A stretch of DNA of 38,201 bases from an uncultured Thalassovita sp. (GCA_937129345.1 CAKZMZ010000406.1:1-38201); one strand, 5' to 3'. Counted from the first letter of the stretch, positions 17,634 to 25,401 are shown. Numbers and translations: made by a program. The notes: a model not told the origin generated them from the letters alone.

Positions 17634-17780
17634 TGTAGGGTGATGAAACTGGCAGCCATGCCCTCCTATCCCGGGGGTGAGGAAACAGGAAAAATCTTGA
17701 AGAGTTGTTTGTATATCATCCGTACGATCAACTTCTCAACGGCTAACTACCTCGTGAAGGTTCGAATCCTTCCCCTACAG
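17634..17780 (+). ncRNA. tRNA-like RNA with giant variable region, copy 1
   Basis: A 147-base unit. The acceptor stem TGTAGGG (17634-17640) pairs fully with CCCTACA (17773-17779), then a G as discriminator; CCA is not encoded. The D arm is ATG/CAT around AAACTGGCAGC, which carries GG as in class II tRNAs. The anticodon arm is CCCTC-CTATCCC-GGGGG (17661-17677); the T arm is GAAGG-TTCGAAT-CCTTC (17756-17772). Between them lie 78 bases instead of the usual 10-24. GAGG/CCTC (17679-17682 with 17750-17753) closes this region, and a helix TTGAAGAGTTG/CAACTTCTCAA (17698-17708 with 17729-17739) lies inside. The would-be anticodon ATC with C at 37 is not credible for decoding. It is probably processed like a tRNA; function unknown. 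Confidence 0.75.
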
Positions 17781-17815
17781 CTAAAAGTTCTTTTATTTAA
17801 TGAATATCATTCCAC

Positions 17816-17961
17816 TGTAGGGTGATGAAACTGGCAGCCATGCCCTCCTATCCCGGGGGTGGGGAAATCAGGAAAAACCTTGAAGAATTGAGCACATGGT
17901 GAGTGTGCCGAATTCTTCATCGGCCAACTGCCCCGTGAAGGTTCGAATCCTTCCCCTACAG
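17816..17961 (+). ncRNA. tRNA-like RNA with giant variable region, copy 2
   Basis: A 146-base unit identical to copy 3 and starting 182 bases after copy 1. Acceptor, D, anticodon and T arms match copy 1 exactly; almost all differences fall in the 77-base variable region. Its closing helix is GGGG/CCCC (17861-17864 with 17931-17934) where copy 1 has GAGG/CCTC, an A-U to G-C double change. The inner helix TGAAGAATT/AATTCTTCA (17881-17889 with 17911-17919) has an A-U where copy 1 has a G-C. Above it is a hairpin GCACA-TGGTGAG-TGTGC (17892-17908). A small hairpin AGG-AAAAA-CCT also forms just after the closing helix. Confidence 0.75.
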
Positions 17962-17997
17962 CTAAAAGTTCTTTTATTTTAATGAATATCATTCCAC

Positions 17998-18143
17998 TGT
18001 AGGGTGATGAAACTGGCAGCCATGCCCTCCTATCCCGGGGGTGGGGAAATCAGGAAAAACCTTGAAGAATTGAGCACATGGTGAGTGTGCCGAATTCTTC
18101 ATCGGCCAACTGCCCCGTGAAGGTTCGAATCCTTCCCCTACAG
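17998..18143 (+). ncRNA. tRNA-like RNA with giant variable region, copy 3
   Basis: Identical over all 146 bases to copy 2 and offset from it by exactly 182 bases. The spacer differs from the one before copy 2 by one extra T, which points to recent duplication or gene conversion. It is followed within a few bases by a terminator, so it is the last unit of the transcript. Confidence 0.75.
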
Positions 18144-18144
18144 C

Positions 18145-18172
18145 TAAAAAGCTCTTTTATTGGGCTTTTTTA
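18145..18172. terminator. Bidirectional terminator after the tRNA-like array
   Basis: AAAAAGCTC (18146-18154) pairs over 9 bp, with one G-U, with GGGCTTTTT (18162-18170), with a 7-base loop TTTTATT. T runs follow on both strands. It ends the array on plus, and on minus it overlaps the stop codon of the metallo-hydrolase gene. Confidence 0.8.
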
Positions 18173-19063
18173 ATGACTTGCTTTTTTCTTCCAATACCTT
18201 AATAGACCTGTTACGCTCATAAAAGAAGGATTTGCCGCTTCGTACTTGTTTAAATCTTGCTCCGCAACTCCAAAATCTAAAAGCTGTTGGTTTACAAATG
18301 CCTTAAACTCAGGAATAATAGCACTGACCTCTTCGGAGTTTTCAAACTTAGGTTTCATCCAATCTGCCCAGCTCAGCAAAGTTTCTTCTAGATGATTCAG
18401 GTGCTCAACCTTATTTTCTACCTTTCCAAAATGAGTGAGATAAAGCGTATCAACATCCAGCCCCTTAACTTTTTCAATCGATGATCGCCAATCTTCTACG
18501 TTGATATCGGGCGGAGGACAGGGGGGAACTACCATTCCATCTTTTCCAATTTTTACCCCTGCTACATCGCCTGTAAATAAAACATTGTCTACCTGCCATG
18601 CGATATGATGCACAGCATGTCCCGGTGTAAAATGCGCTTTAAAAGACTTCCCACCAAATCTCACGGTTTCCCCATCATCCACAGCATGTAAAATATCCTC
18701 TGGAATTGCCTTCATTTTGCCCCACAATCGATCCATGTCATCTTTATAGATCCTAGCAGCCGAAGCCATTAATTTGGAGGGATCAGCTAGATGCTTATAC
18801 CCAAACGGATGGACGTATACCTCAGCGCCTTGTTCTGCCAAGGCCCAAGCTGCTCCGGCATGATCTAAATGGATATGGGTTAGCAAAACCTTTTTTACAT
18901 CTTTTATGCTGTAACCTAGCTTTTGTAGCTTTTGCTCAAGAAAGGCATAGGTAGAATGCGGGCCAGATTCTACCATTAAAAGCCCTTCCTCTGTAACCAC
19001 AATATAACTTGCAATGGCTTCTTTGATCCCTAAAAAATTCAAATCAATCGTGCGTACTTCCAT
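18170..19063 (-). CDS. MBL-fold metallo-hydrolase
   Basis: A 297-residue cytoplasmic enzyme of the metallo-beta-lactamase superfamily. With ATG at 19063 as start (MEVRTIDL), the two-metal site is His63-x-His65-x-Asp67-His68 in THIHLDHAG, His149 in PGHAVHH, Asp166 in TGDVAG and His211 in LTHFG. A C-terminal helical extension of about 80 residues follows. An ATG 17 codons upstream (19114) is in frame, but the added residues look non-coding. The layout resembles glyoxalase-II/RNase-Z-like hydrolases of unknown substrate rather than a beta-lactamase. A processing nuclease for the adjacent tRNA-like RNAs is not suggested, since tRNase Z motifs are absent. Confidence 0.85.
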   Translation of the reverse strand: MEVRTIDLNFLGIKEAIASYIVVTEEGLLMVESGPHSTYAFLEQKLQKLGYSIKDVKKVLLTHIHLDHAGAAWALAEQGAEVYVHPFGYKHLADPSKLMASAARIYKDDMDRLWGKMKAIPEDILHAVDDGETVRFGGKSFKAHFTPGHAVHHIAWQVDNVLFTGDVAGVKIGKDGMVVPPCPPPDINVEDWRSSIEKVKGLDVDTLYLTHFGKVENKVEHLNHLEETLLSWADWMKPKFENSEEVSAIIPEFKAFVNQQLLDFGVAEQDLNKYEAANPSFMSVTGLLRYWKKKASH

Positions 19064-19274
19064 TTTGTAATTTATTGATTTTCCAAAAAATATATTTTCA
19101 GTTTTGTGATGCAACCTTAACTAAGCGAATCAATGCATTTAATGCTTTTATTTTCTCTTTGAAGTTGGATTGTAAGAAAGTCTATTGTAAGACCTAAACC
19201 TCAAAATAAGGATTTTAACTGCAACTGTAAACTTATTGCCTTATATTTAATGATAGGGAAAAAATGTGGTAAAT

Positions 19275-19796
19275 ATGGAAAATACACTTAAACAAGAAAT
19301 CGAACTTAGTGCAGCCCAAAAAGCCTATTTAAAAAAAGTGAGCAATTCTTTGGCTTTTAGGCTGTGGACACTTTTTAATGTGCCTTTAGGTTTTTTTGCT
19401 GGCATGAAATTACTTGAACTTACTCCTTACAAGGCCTCTAGCTCACTCCCGTATAAGTGGTTAAATAAAAACCCTTTTAGATCCATATATTTTGCTGCGC
19501 AAAGTATGGCTGCAGAACTCTCAACGGCCTCTTTGGCAATAACGGCGATACAGGGCTATAGACCTTCTATAGCGACCATAATTGTAAATCTAGAAGCGGA
19601 GTTTGTAAAAAAAGCTACCGCAAAAACTACATTTACTTGTGAGGACGGCGCAGCGGTTTTTGCTGCAGTAAAAAAATGTGTAGAGACAGGTGAAGCAGTA
19701 ACTATAAAAACCAAAACTATCGGTAGGATGCCAGATGGCACTCCCGTTTCAACTTTTTGGTTTACTTGGTCTTTTAAACAAAGAAGCAAGAAATAA
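19275..19796 (+). CDS. DUF4442 protein (hotdog-fold thioesterase-like)
   Basis: A 173-residue soluble protein of the DUF4442 family (PF14539), relatives of hotdog-fold acyl-CoA thioesterases. Recognisable features are the N-terminal amphipathic region with FNVPLGFFAGMKL, NPFRSIYFAAQSMAAELSTA in the middle, and a final beta sheet with AVFAAVKKCVETGEAV. The start chosen is ATG at 19275; a GTG three codons earlier is possible. It stands alone between the divergent MBL-fold gene and the convergent HNH/AP2 gene. The acyl substrate is unknown. Confidence 0.75.
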   Translation: MENTLKQEIELSAAQKAYLKKVSNSLAFRLWTLFNVPLGFFAGMKLLELTPYKASSSLPYKWLNKNPFRSIYFAAQSMAAELSTASLAITAIQGYRPSIATIIVNLEAEFVKKATAKTTFTCEDGAAVFAAVKKCVETGEAVTIKTKTIGRMPDGTPVSTFWFTWSFKQRSKK

Positions 19797-19839
19797 ACTC
19801 ATCCTTCTAAATATTTTAGCTATATACAGAAGGATGAGT
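19797..19839 (+). terminator. Inverted repeat after the DUF4442 gene
   Basis: ACTCATCCTTCT (19797-19808) and AGAAGGATGAGT (19828-19839) form a perfect 12-bp stem with a 19-base loop, starting at the last base of the stop codon. There is no U tract, so it may be an mRNA end stabiliser or processing site rather than a simple terminator. Confidence 0.55.
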
Positions 19840-19862
19840 ATTCGGAAGTACGATGTTTCTAA

Positions 19863-19980
19863 GTAATTCCCAAACTAAAAATTACTAAAGGAAAATGGAT
19901 GCATTGGTCGTAGGGTAAAAATCTGCTAAAACAAGTATCTTAAGAATTGTACGACGAATATTCTCAACTTTGGGAATTAC
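19863..19980. repeat. 118-base nested inverted repeat (MITE-like or structured RNA)
   Basis: GTAATTCCCAAA (19863-19874) and TTTGGGAATTAC (19969-19980) are perfect 12-bp terminal inverted repeats. Inside, ATTGGTCGTA (19903-19912) pairs at 9 of 10 positions with TACGACGAAT (19950-19959). The whole can fold as one long two-tier hairpin. It ends 6 bases before the stop codon of the HNH/AP2 gene. No target-site duplication is evident and no second copy is in the window. Confidence 0.5.
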
Positions 19981-19986
19981 GCTTAT

Positions 19987-20553
19987 CTATTGCTCAATCG
20001 TAGAGTCTTGATAAACAGGAACTTCTAAACGGTTCAAGCTTTTAGTTTTTCCGAAAAGCTCTTCAGATTTTGCATTGTAAGCGTTTGCGGCTTCTTCTGC
20101 AGTGGGGAACAAACCTAGATCATAGCGCTCTTTAGGCGTATAGAGTACTGCTCGGTAGGTGTTTTTACTTACCTTAACCACACCTCTGAAACCTGTTTTG
20201 TTGTTGTGTTTCTTTTGGTTTCTCCTAAGTTCAGACATGGTGGCCCACTCAAGATTTTTAACACGGCAGTCAAGCGCATTGCCGTTTTTTATCCTTACAA
20301 AAAGTCTCTTGGATGCGTCCGGTTTTTCTACAAATTTTTCTGCAATAAGCTTATGTAGATAAATGGTAACGTTCTTATAGCCGTCTTTTATAGGATAATT
20401 TCTTTGGTAAAAAACGTAGCCACTTGAGTGCAATCTAAGGTTTTTAAGGAATTCAATGGTTTTGTAATACTCGTTTTGCTCGATAAACTCGTAAGCCTCT
20501 CCTGAGATGACCACGTATTTATCGGCATTTTTTAGTTTAACTTTGTAAAGCAT
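19987..20553 (-). CDS. HNH-like plus AP2-domain DNA-binding protein
   Basis: A 188-residue protein. Residues about 60-110 follow the HNH homing-endonuclease layout (LHKLIAEKF at 66-74, then NGNALDCRVKNLEWAT at 90-105), and residues about 120-174 form an AP2 DNA-binding domain (TGFRGVV, LGLFPTAEEAANAYN). In active relatives the middle motif reads DHINGD; here it is VRIKNGN, so the catalytic His is gone and nuclease activity is doubtful, though the later Asn is kept. HNH-AP2 proteins usually belong to phages or homing elements. Here it lies next to a 118-base inverted repeat, which suggests a stranded or domesticated mobile gene. A regulator role is possible (inference). Confidence 0.75.
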   Translation of the reverse strand: MLYKVKLKNADKYVVISGEAYEFIEQNEYYKTIEFLKNLRLHSSGYVFYQRNYPIKDGYKNVTIYLHKLIAEKFVEKPDASKRLFVRIKNGNALDCRVKNLEWATMSELRRNQKKHNNKTGFRGVVKVSKNTYRAVLYTPKERYDLGLFPTAEEAANAYNAKSEELFGKTKSLNRLEVPVYQDSTIEQ

Positions 20554-20988
20554 ATCTCTGTGTAAAAAGGGGTTTGTTTAACAAAATGGAATAAAATCTT
20601 AAAAAAAGGAATAATTTAAAAATAAAAATAAAGCTCAAAATAGTTTTTGAAATATATAATTCAAGTGAAAAGCTTTATTACTTAGAGATAATTGTGTTTG
20701 GATAGCTTCCTATAGCTAACGCAAAAATAATATTATAATTTTAATAAGCAATCCAAAATTCTATTTAAGCCTCTAAGGCACTTTGTTATAAAATTGTTGG
20801 CTATATTTAATGCTTCAATATGATTTATATCATAGAACTTCAGCCCATTTATTTCATAAAATAACTATGAGAATCCGACTTGACTTTTAAGACAAGCGCT
20901 CATTTCTTAATTAGGGCCTCTGTGTTATCGAGACAAACTTCAACGCATTACCATAGGTTACTAGAAAAAATTGATCAAATAAAAAACT
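20554..20988. other. A+T-rich intergenic region, no gene seen
   Basis: About 435 bases between the divergent HNH/AP2 and ggt genes. The part next to the HNH/AP2 gene is very A-rich. I see no convincing -7 box on either strand, no RNA fold and no repeat copy. Confidence 0.5.
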
Positions 20989-22683
20989 ATGCATCTAAAA
21001 ACTACAATAACTCATTTATTACTCTCTTTGGTATGTTTTGCCAGTATGGCTCAAGACAGAATTACAGGTAAAAACTTTGCTACCCGGTCTGAGGTCATTG
21101 CACAAAACGGCATGGCAGCCACTAGCCAACCTTTGGCAACGCAAGTGGCATTAGATATCTTGAAAAATGGAGGTAATGCCATAGATGCCGCTATTGCAGC
21201 CAATGCTACCTTAGGCCTTATGGAACCAACAGGTTGCGGCATCGGTGGAGACCTCTTTGCCATAGTCTGGGACGCTAAAAGCCAAAAATTATATGGCCTA
21301 AATGCAAGTGGACGCTCTCCCAAATCGCTTACCCTTGAATATTTTAAAAAGAACAATTACGAAAAAATACCTGCTTTTGGGCCTCTCCCCGTTTCGGTTC
21401 CCGGCTGTGTAGATGGTTGGTTTGAACTACACAGTAAGTTCGGGACTATGGATATGGAGAATATTTTGGCACCAGCCATAAATTATGCTCGTAGTGGTTT
21501 TCCAGTGAGCGAAGTCATTGCTTTCTACATGGAGCGCAGTGTGAACAGATTGGCCAAATACCCCGGTTTTAAAGAGACCTACATGCCAAATGGAAAGACA
21601 CCTGCCAAAGGAGAAATCTTCAAGAATCCTATGTTAGGTAACACTTATGAAATAATTTCCAAAGAAGGAAGAGATGCTTTCTATAAAGGCGAAATTGCTA
21701 AAACAATAGCTACCTACATAAAAGAGCAAGAAGGTTTTTTATCTTATGAAGATCTGGCTTCTCATGAGTCTGAGTGGGTTGAACCTGTTTCCGTAAATTA
21801 CAGAGGTTACGATGTATGGGAACTTCCGCCAAACGGACAAGGTATTGCAGCATTACAAATGCTTGCTATTTTGGAAGGATATGACATCGGCAGCATGGGC
21901 TATGGAAGCAAAGAATACATACATCATTTTATTGAAGCTAAAAAGCTAGCTTTTGAAGACCGAGCAAAATATTATGCTGACCCTGACTTTAACGACATTC
22001 CTGTAGAATGGCTCATCTCAGAAGATTATGCCGCCGAAAGAAGAAAATTGATTGATCCGGAACGCTCCTCTAACAGACTTGACGCCGGCAAACTTAAAGA
22101 TGGAGATACTATTTATATGACCGTAGCCGATAAAGAAGGCAATATGGTATCATTAATACAAAGTAATTACAGAGGTATGGGTTCAGGCATGACCCCTACA
22201 GGCTTGGGATTTATCTTGCAAGACAGAGGAGAATTGTTTACCCTTGAAGAAGGGCACTTTAACACCTATGAACCAGGTAAAAGGCCATTCCACACCATTA
22301 TACCTGCATTTATTACTAAAGATGGCAAACCATTTATGAGCTTTGGGTTAATGGGCGGTGCCACCCAACCTCAGGGGCACGCTCAAATTGTTACAAATAT
22401 TGTAGATTTTGGCATGAACATACAAGAGGCTGGTGACGCACCCAGGATTTTGCACTTCGGTTCTTCACAACCCACAGGCGGTACCATGACAGATGGCGGA
22501 GTAGTCAACCTAGAATCGGGCTTCAACTACGAAATCATTCGCGAATTGGTAATGATGGGACATGATGTTTCTTATAGTGTAGGCAACTATGGAGGTTACC
22601 AAGCCATTAAGTATGATGCCATCAATAATGTATATTACGGTGCCTCAGAATCCAGAAAAGACGGCCAAGCTGCTGGTTATTGA
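20989..22683 (+). CDS. ggt: Gamma-glutamyltransferase
   Basis: Cleaves the gamma-glutamyl bond of glutathione and related compounds. A 564-residue precursor with a signal peptide ending near residue 21 (SMA before QDR), so it acts in the periplasm or outside. Family landmarks: NGGNAIDAAIA (60-70), NASGRSP (105-111) with the substrate-binding Arg, ELPPNGQG (278-285), and the autocleavage nucleophile Thr374 in GDTIYMTVAD. SGMTPTGLGF and GGATQPQGHAQ belong to the small subunit. The nucleophile is in DTIYM rather than the commoner TTH context, which fits GGT-like branches acting on other gamma-glutamyl or cephalosporin-type substrates. A strong terminator follows, so it is monocistronic. Confidence 0.92.
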   Translation: MHLKTTITHLLLSLVCFASMAQDRITGKNFATRSEVIAQNGMAATSQPLATQVALDILKNGGNAIDAAIAANATLGLMEPTGCGIGGDLFAIVWDAKSQKLYGLNASGRSPKSLTLEYFKKNNYEKIPAFGPLPVSVPGCVDGWFELHSKFGTMDMENILAPAINYARSGFPVSEVIAFYMERSVNRLAKYPGFKETYMPNGKTPAKGEIFKNPMLGNTYEIISKEGRDAFYKGEIAKTIATYIKEQEGFLSYEDLASHESEWVEPVSVNYRGYDVWELPPNGQGIAALQMLAILEGYDIGSMGYGSKEYIHHFIEAKKLAFEDRAKYYADPDFNDIPVEWLISEDYAAERRKLIDPERSSNRLDAGKLKDGDTIYMTVADKEGNMVSLIQSNYRGMGSGMTPTGLGFILQDRGELFTLEEGHFNTYEPGKRPFHTIIPAFITKDGKPFMSFGLMGGATQPQGHAQIVTNIVDFGMNIQEAGDAPRILHFGSSQPTGGTMTDGGVVNLESGFNYEIIRELVMMGHDVSYSVGNYGGYQAIKYDAINNVYYGASESRKDGQAAGY

Positions 22684-22712
22684 CACTTTTTTCAATAATT
22701 AACAATTTATTA

Positions 22713-22746
22713 AAAAAGCCCTTATCTACAGGCATAAGGGCTTTTT
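22713..22746 (+). terminator. ggt terminator
   Basis: AAAAAGCCCTTAT (22713-22725) and ATAAGGGCTTTTT (22734-22746) form a perfect 13-bp stem with an 8-base loop, ending in a T run. Confidence 0.93.
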
Positions 22747-22826
22747 AGTAAGCTCTCAACTATGTTTTAAATTTGTACCCCAGATACTGCTAACACATAT
22801 TGTTAAAAGAATTAGATAGCAATATG

Positions 22827-22834
22827 TAATTTTG
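22827..22834 (+). promoter_or_regulatory. Candidate -7 box (TAATTTTG) before the alpha/beta hydrolase
   Basis: An exact TAnnTTTG match 51 bases before the ATG at 22886. A TTG lies upstream (22800-22802) but the 24-base spacing is longer than usual. Confidence 0.4.
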
Positions 22835-22885
22835 CAGATTAAAGAGAAATATGATAAGTTTAATTAGAAATCTAACATACATCTT

Positions 22886-23653
22886 ATGGAGTTGAATGTA
22901 CGTGAAGAAAATGGGTTTAAGTTTCTAGATGAAGGTAGGGGTGAAACACTCTTGCTTTTACACGGTCTCTTTGGTGCCTTAAGTAACTGGACCAGTGTAA
23001 CAGAGCATTTTTCTAAAAAGTACCGCGTGATCATCCCTATGATGCCCATATATGATATGCCTATTAAAAAAGCTGGGCTAGAAGGACTTGTAAAATTTGT
23101 AGAAGACTTTGTGGCTTTTAAGAATTTAAATGAGTTTACCCTGATAGGTAATTCATTAGGAGGCCACGTAGGACTGATCTACACTTTACAAAACCAACAT
23201 AAGGTTACACGATTGGTTTTAACTGGTAGTTCAGGCCTGTTTGAAAATACAATGGGCGGTTCTTATCCTCGTAGAGGCAGTTACGAATTTGTAAAAGAAA
23301 AAGTAGAATATACTTTTTACGATCCCAAAATAGCCACTAAACAATTGATAGATGAGGTATTTGAAATAACCAAGAGCATACCAACTTGCCTGCGCATGGT
23401 AGCCATTGCACGCTCTGCGCAAAAACATAATATGGCCGAAGAGCTTCATAAAATCACTATTCCTACGTTATTAATATGGGGATTGAACGATACAATTACT
23501 CCACCACTCGTTGCACACGAGTTCAATAAGCTGATACCTAACACAGAACTGAGGTTCATAGACAAATGCGGTCATGCACCTATGATGGAACATCCTGGAG
23601 AATTTAACCGTATTTTTGAGAACTTCCTCGCTAAAAACAAGGTTCTTATATAA
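22886..23653 (+). CDS. Alpha/beta hydrolase
   Basis: A 255-residue cytoplasmic alpha/beta-hydrolase-fold enzyme. HGLFG (26-30) forms the oxyanion hole, Ser90 in GNSLGGH is the nucleophile, Asp202 in WGLNDTITPP the acid and His230 in CGHAPMMEHP the base. The cap between about 115 and 190 is helical. This is the general esterase/hydrolase type; the substrate is unknown. The CBS-domain gene starts 9 bases after the stop and nadK follows, so the three probably form an operon. Confidence 0.85.
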   Translation: MELNVREENGFKFLDEGRGETLLLLHGLFGALSNWTSVTEHFSKKYRVIIPMMPIYDMPIKKAGLEGLVKFVEDFVAFKNLNEFTLIGNSLGGHVGLIYTLQNQHKVTRLVLTGSSGLFENTMGGSYPRRGSYEFVKEKVEYTFYDPKIATKQLIDEVFEITKSIPTCLRMVAIARSAQKHNMAEELHKITIPTLLIWGLNDTITPPLVAHEFNKLIPNTELRFIDKCGHAPMMEHPGEFNRIFENFLAKNKVLI

Positions 23654-23662
23654 ACTTTCAAC

Positions 23663-24331
23663 ATGGTAGCTAAAAAATATATAGATAAAAGTATACCCAA
23701 TCTCAAAAAAAGCGATACCGTAACTTTTGCACTCGATATGATGGAGGAATACAAGCAAGAACAGCTACCCATTGTAGAGAACCATCAGTTTCTAGGTATT
23801 ATAAGCAAGGATGTCTTAGACATGCTTCCGCCATTGGCAAATCAAACTCTTGATGAAGTTGCATCATTGCACGAAAACTTGGTTATACAGGAAAACTTTC
23901 ACCTTTATGAGTTGGCCAGGGTAGCTTCTGACTTATCATTAGATATATTGCCAGTATTCGATGCCAACAATAAATTTAAAGGCATGCTTAATGTAAAAGA
24001 AGCAGCCCAAGACTTTATAAGTAAATTTGCTGCGCAGCCCATCGGCGCAATTTTAATATTGCAAATCAAGGCGATAGATTTTTCTATGGCAGAAATTAGC
24101 CGATTAGTAGAATCTAATGAGGCTAAGGTGATCAGTATGTTCACCGAGCAAGATAATATTGACCAAAACCTATTACAGGTAACCATTAAACTCAACACCA
24201 TTGATCTTACAAGAATCGTTGCCACTTTTGAGCGCTTTGACTTTAAAATTTTAGGCAAATTTCACGATTATGAAACACAGCAGTTTGAATCTCACCGCAT
24301 AGACTTACTGCTAAAATACTTAGAGATATAA
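23663..24331 (+). CDS. CBS-domain protein
   Basis: A 222-residue cytoplasmic protein. Residues about 1-135 hold a pair of CBS domains (DTVTFALDMMEEYKQEQLPIVE in the first, LARVASDLSLDILPVFDANNKFKGML in the second) that usually bind adenosine nucleotides. The C-terminal 85 residues resemble an ACT-like regulatory fold. Such proteins are energy or ligand sensors. Its place 9 bases after the hydrolase and just before nadK suggests a link to adenylate or NAD(P) status (inference). Confidence 0.8.
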   Translation: MVAKKYIDKSIPNLKKSDTVTFALDMMEEYKQEQLPIVENHQFLGIISKDVLDMLPPLANQTLDEVASLHENLVIQENFHLYELARVASDLSLDILPVFDANNKFKGMLNVKEAAQDFISKFAAQPIGAILILQIKAIDFSMAEISRLVESNEAKVISMFTEQDNIDQNLLQVTIKLNTIDLTRIVATFERFDFKILGKFHDYETQQFESHRIDLLLKYLEI

Positions 24332-24449
24332 TCAGAGTTCTCAATTTCACACTCAACCCAAAATCTGCTATATTCAAGCTTCAAAAGCATTTGTTTTATG
24401 ATGCCACTGTATAACATTTGCAATCTTTACAATAAATAACTGAAATAGC

Positions 24450-25340
24450 TTGCTCAAAATAGCCATACATAGCCGCACACTAAGCGAGGGAAGAATCAAG
24501 ACAATCAAAGAGATCATAGAAGAGGTTGCCAAATATCCTGTGAGTATTTCGCTATCGAGGTCCTTACACAATTATTTCGATAAAAACAGCATCTCTTTGC
24601 CCCATCATTCTGTTTTTAATAAACATGAAGAGTTGGCTGATGCCAATTACATGTTTAGCGTAGGAGGCGATGGCACCTTACTTGAAACAGTAACCTACGT
24701 AAGAGACAAAGACATCCCGATTTTAGGGATAAACACAGGCAGACTCGGTTTTTTGGCCACAATTCCTAGCAATCAAGTAAAAGAGGCCATGGAGGCTATT
24801 TTGACACAATCTTACCATATAGATGAAAGATTGATGGTAGCTGTTGAATCAGCAGAAGATATTTTTGGAGGTGTAAATTTCGGACTTAACGAATTTACCA
24901 TTCTTAAAAGAGACACTTCCTCTATGATCATTGTTCATGCCTATCTTAATGGAGAATATCTCAACTCCTATTGGTCCGATGGACTGATCATTTCTACGCC
25001 TACAGGTTCTACAGGATACTCACTGAGTGTTGGTGGCCCCGTTGTGTTCCCCCATTCTAATAACTTTGTGATCTCGCCCGTTAGCCCACATAATTTAAAT
25101 GTGCGGCCCTTGGTAGTTTCTGAAAGCAGTGTTTTTACCTTTAAAATTGAAGGCCGCTCAGAAAACTTTTTGGTTTCTTTAGACTCACGGTCCAAAAAAG
25201 TAAGTGCAGATGTTGAGCTTACCGTTAAAAAATGCCCCTTTAAAGCAAAGCTGCTCAAACTCAATATCACGAATGATACTTTTCCAAATACATTAAGAAA
25301 AAAACTTAATTGGGGCTTTGACCTTAGGAATAGAATTTAA
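24450..25340 (+). CDS. nadK: NAD kinase
   Basis: Phosphorylates NAD to NADP with ATP or polyphosphate in the cytoplasm. A 296-residue protein with GGDGT (72-76), NEFTI (147-151) and TPTGSTGYS (183-191), the three signature motifs of NAD kinases. The start is TTG at 24450, giving MLKIAIHSR, which aligns with the usual N terminus; no ATG fits. The rare start codon may keep expression low. It follows the CBS gene by 118 bases, probably in the same operon. Confidence 0.93.
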   Translation: MLKIAIHSRTLSEGRIKTIKEIIEEVAKYPVSISLSRSLHNYFDKNSISLPHHSVFNKHEELADANYMFSVGGDGTLLETVTYVRDKDIPILGINTGRLGFLATIPSNQVKEAMEAILTQSYHIDERLMVAVESAEDIFGGVNFGLNEFTILKRDTSSMIIVHAYLNGEYLNSYWSDGLIISTPTGSTGYSLSVGGPVVFPHSNNFVISPVSPHNLNVRPLVVSESSVFTFKIEGRSENFLVSLDSRSKKVSADVELTVKKCPFKAKLLKLNITNDTFPNTLRKKLNWGFDLRNRI

Positions 25341-25401
25341 TTTTGCCTTAAGTCGGATTGTTACATGAACTTTCCCCTTCTTTATATTCACAATTATTTA
25401 C

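Noticed and set aside
17580-17992. Open frames on both strands across the tRNA-like units (one minus-strand frame reads AVGEGFEPSRGS)
   Set aside because: This is the typical false translation of a tRNA 3' half read backwards; the RNA structure explains the conservation.
17634-18143. Three repeats at a regular 182-base period as a CRISPR array
   Set aside because: The units are 146 bases with tRNA-like folds, the spacers are nearly identical to each other, and no cas genes are present.
18170-19063. MBL-fold enzyme as tRNase Z for the neighbouring tRNA-like RNAs
   Set aside because: It has the general metal site but lacks the exosite arm and motifs of tRNase Z; adjacency alone is not enough.
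20880-21071. 63-codon frame overlapping the ggt start
   Set aside because: Overlaps the ggt signal peptide in another frame and looks random.
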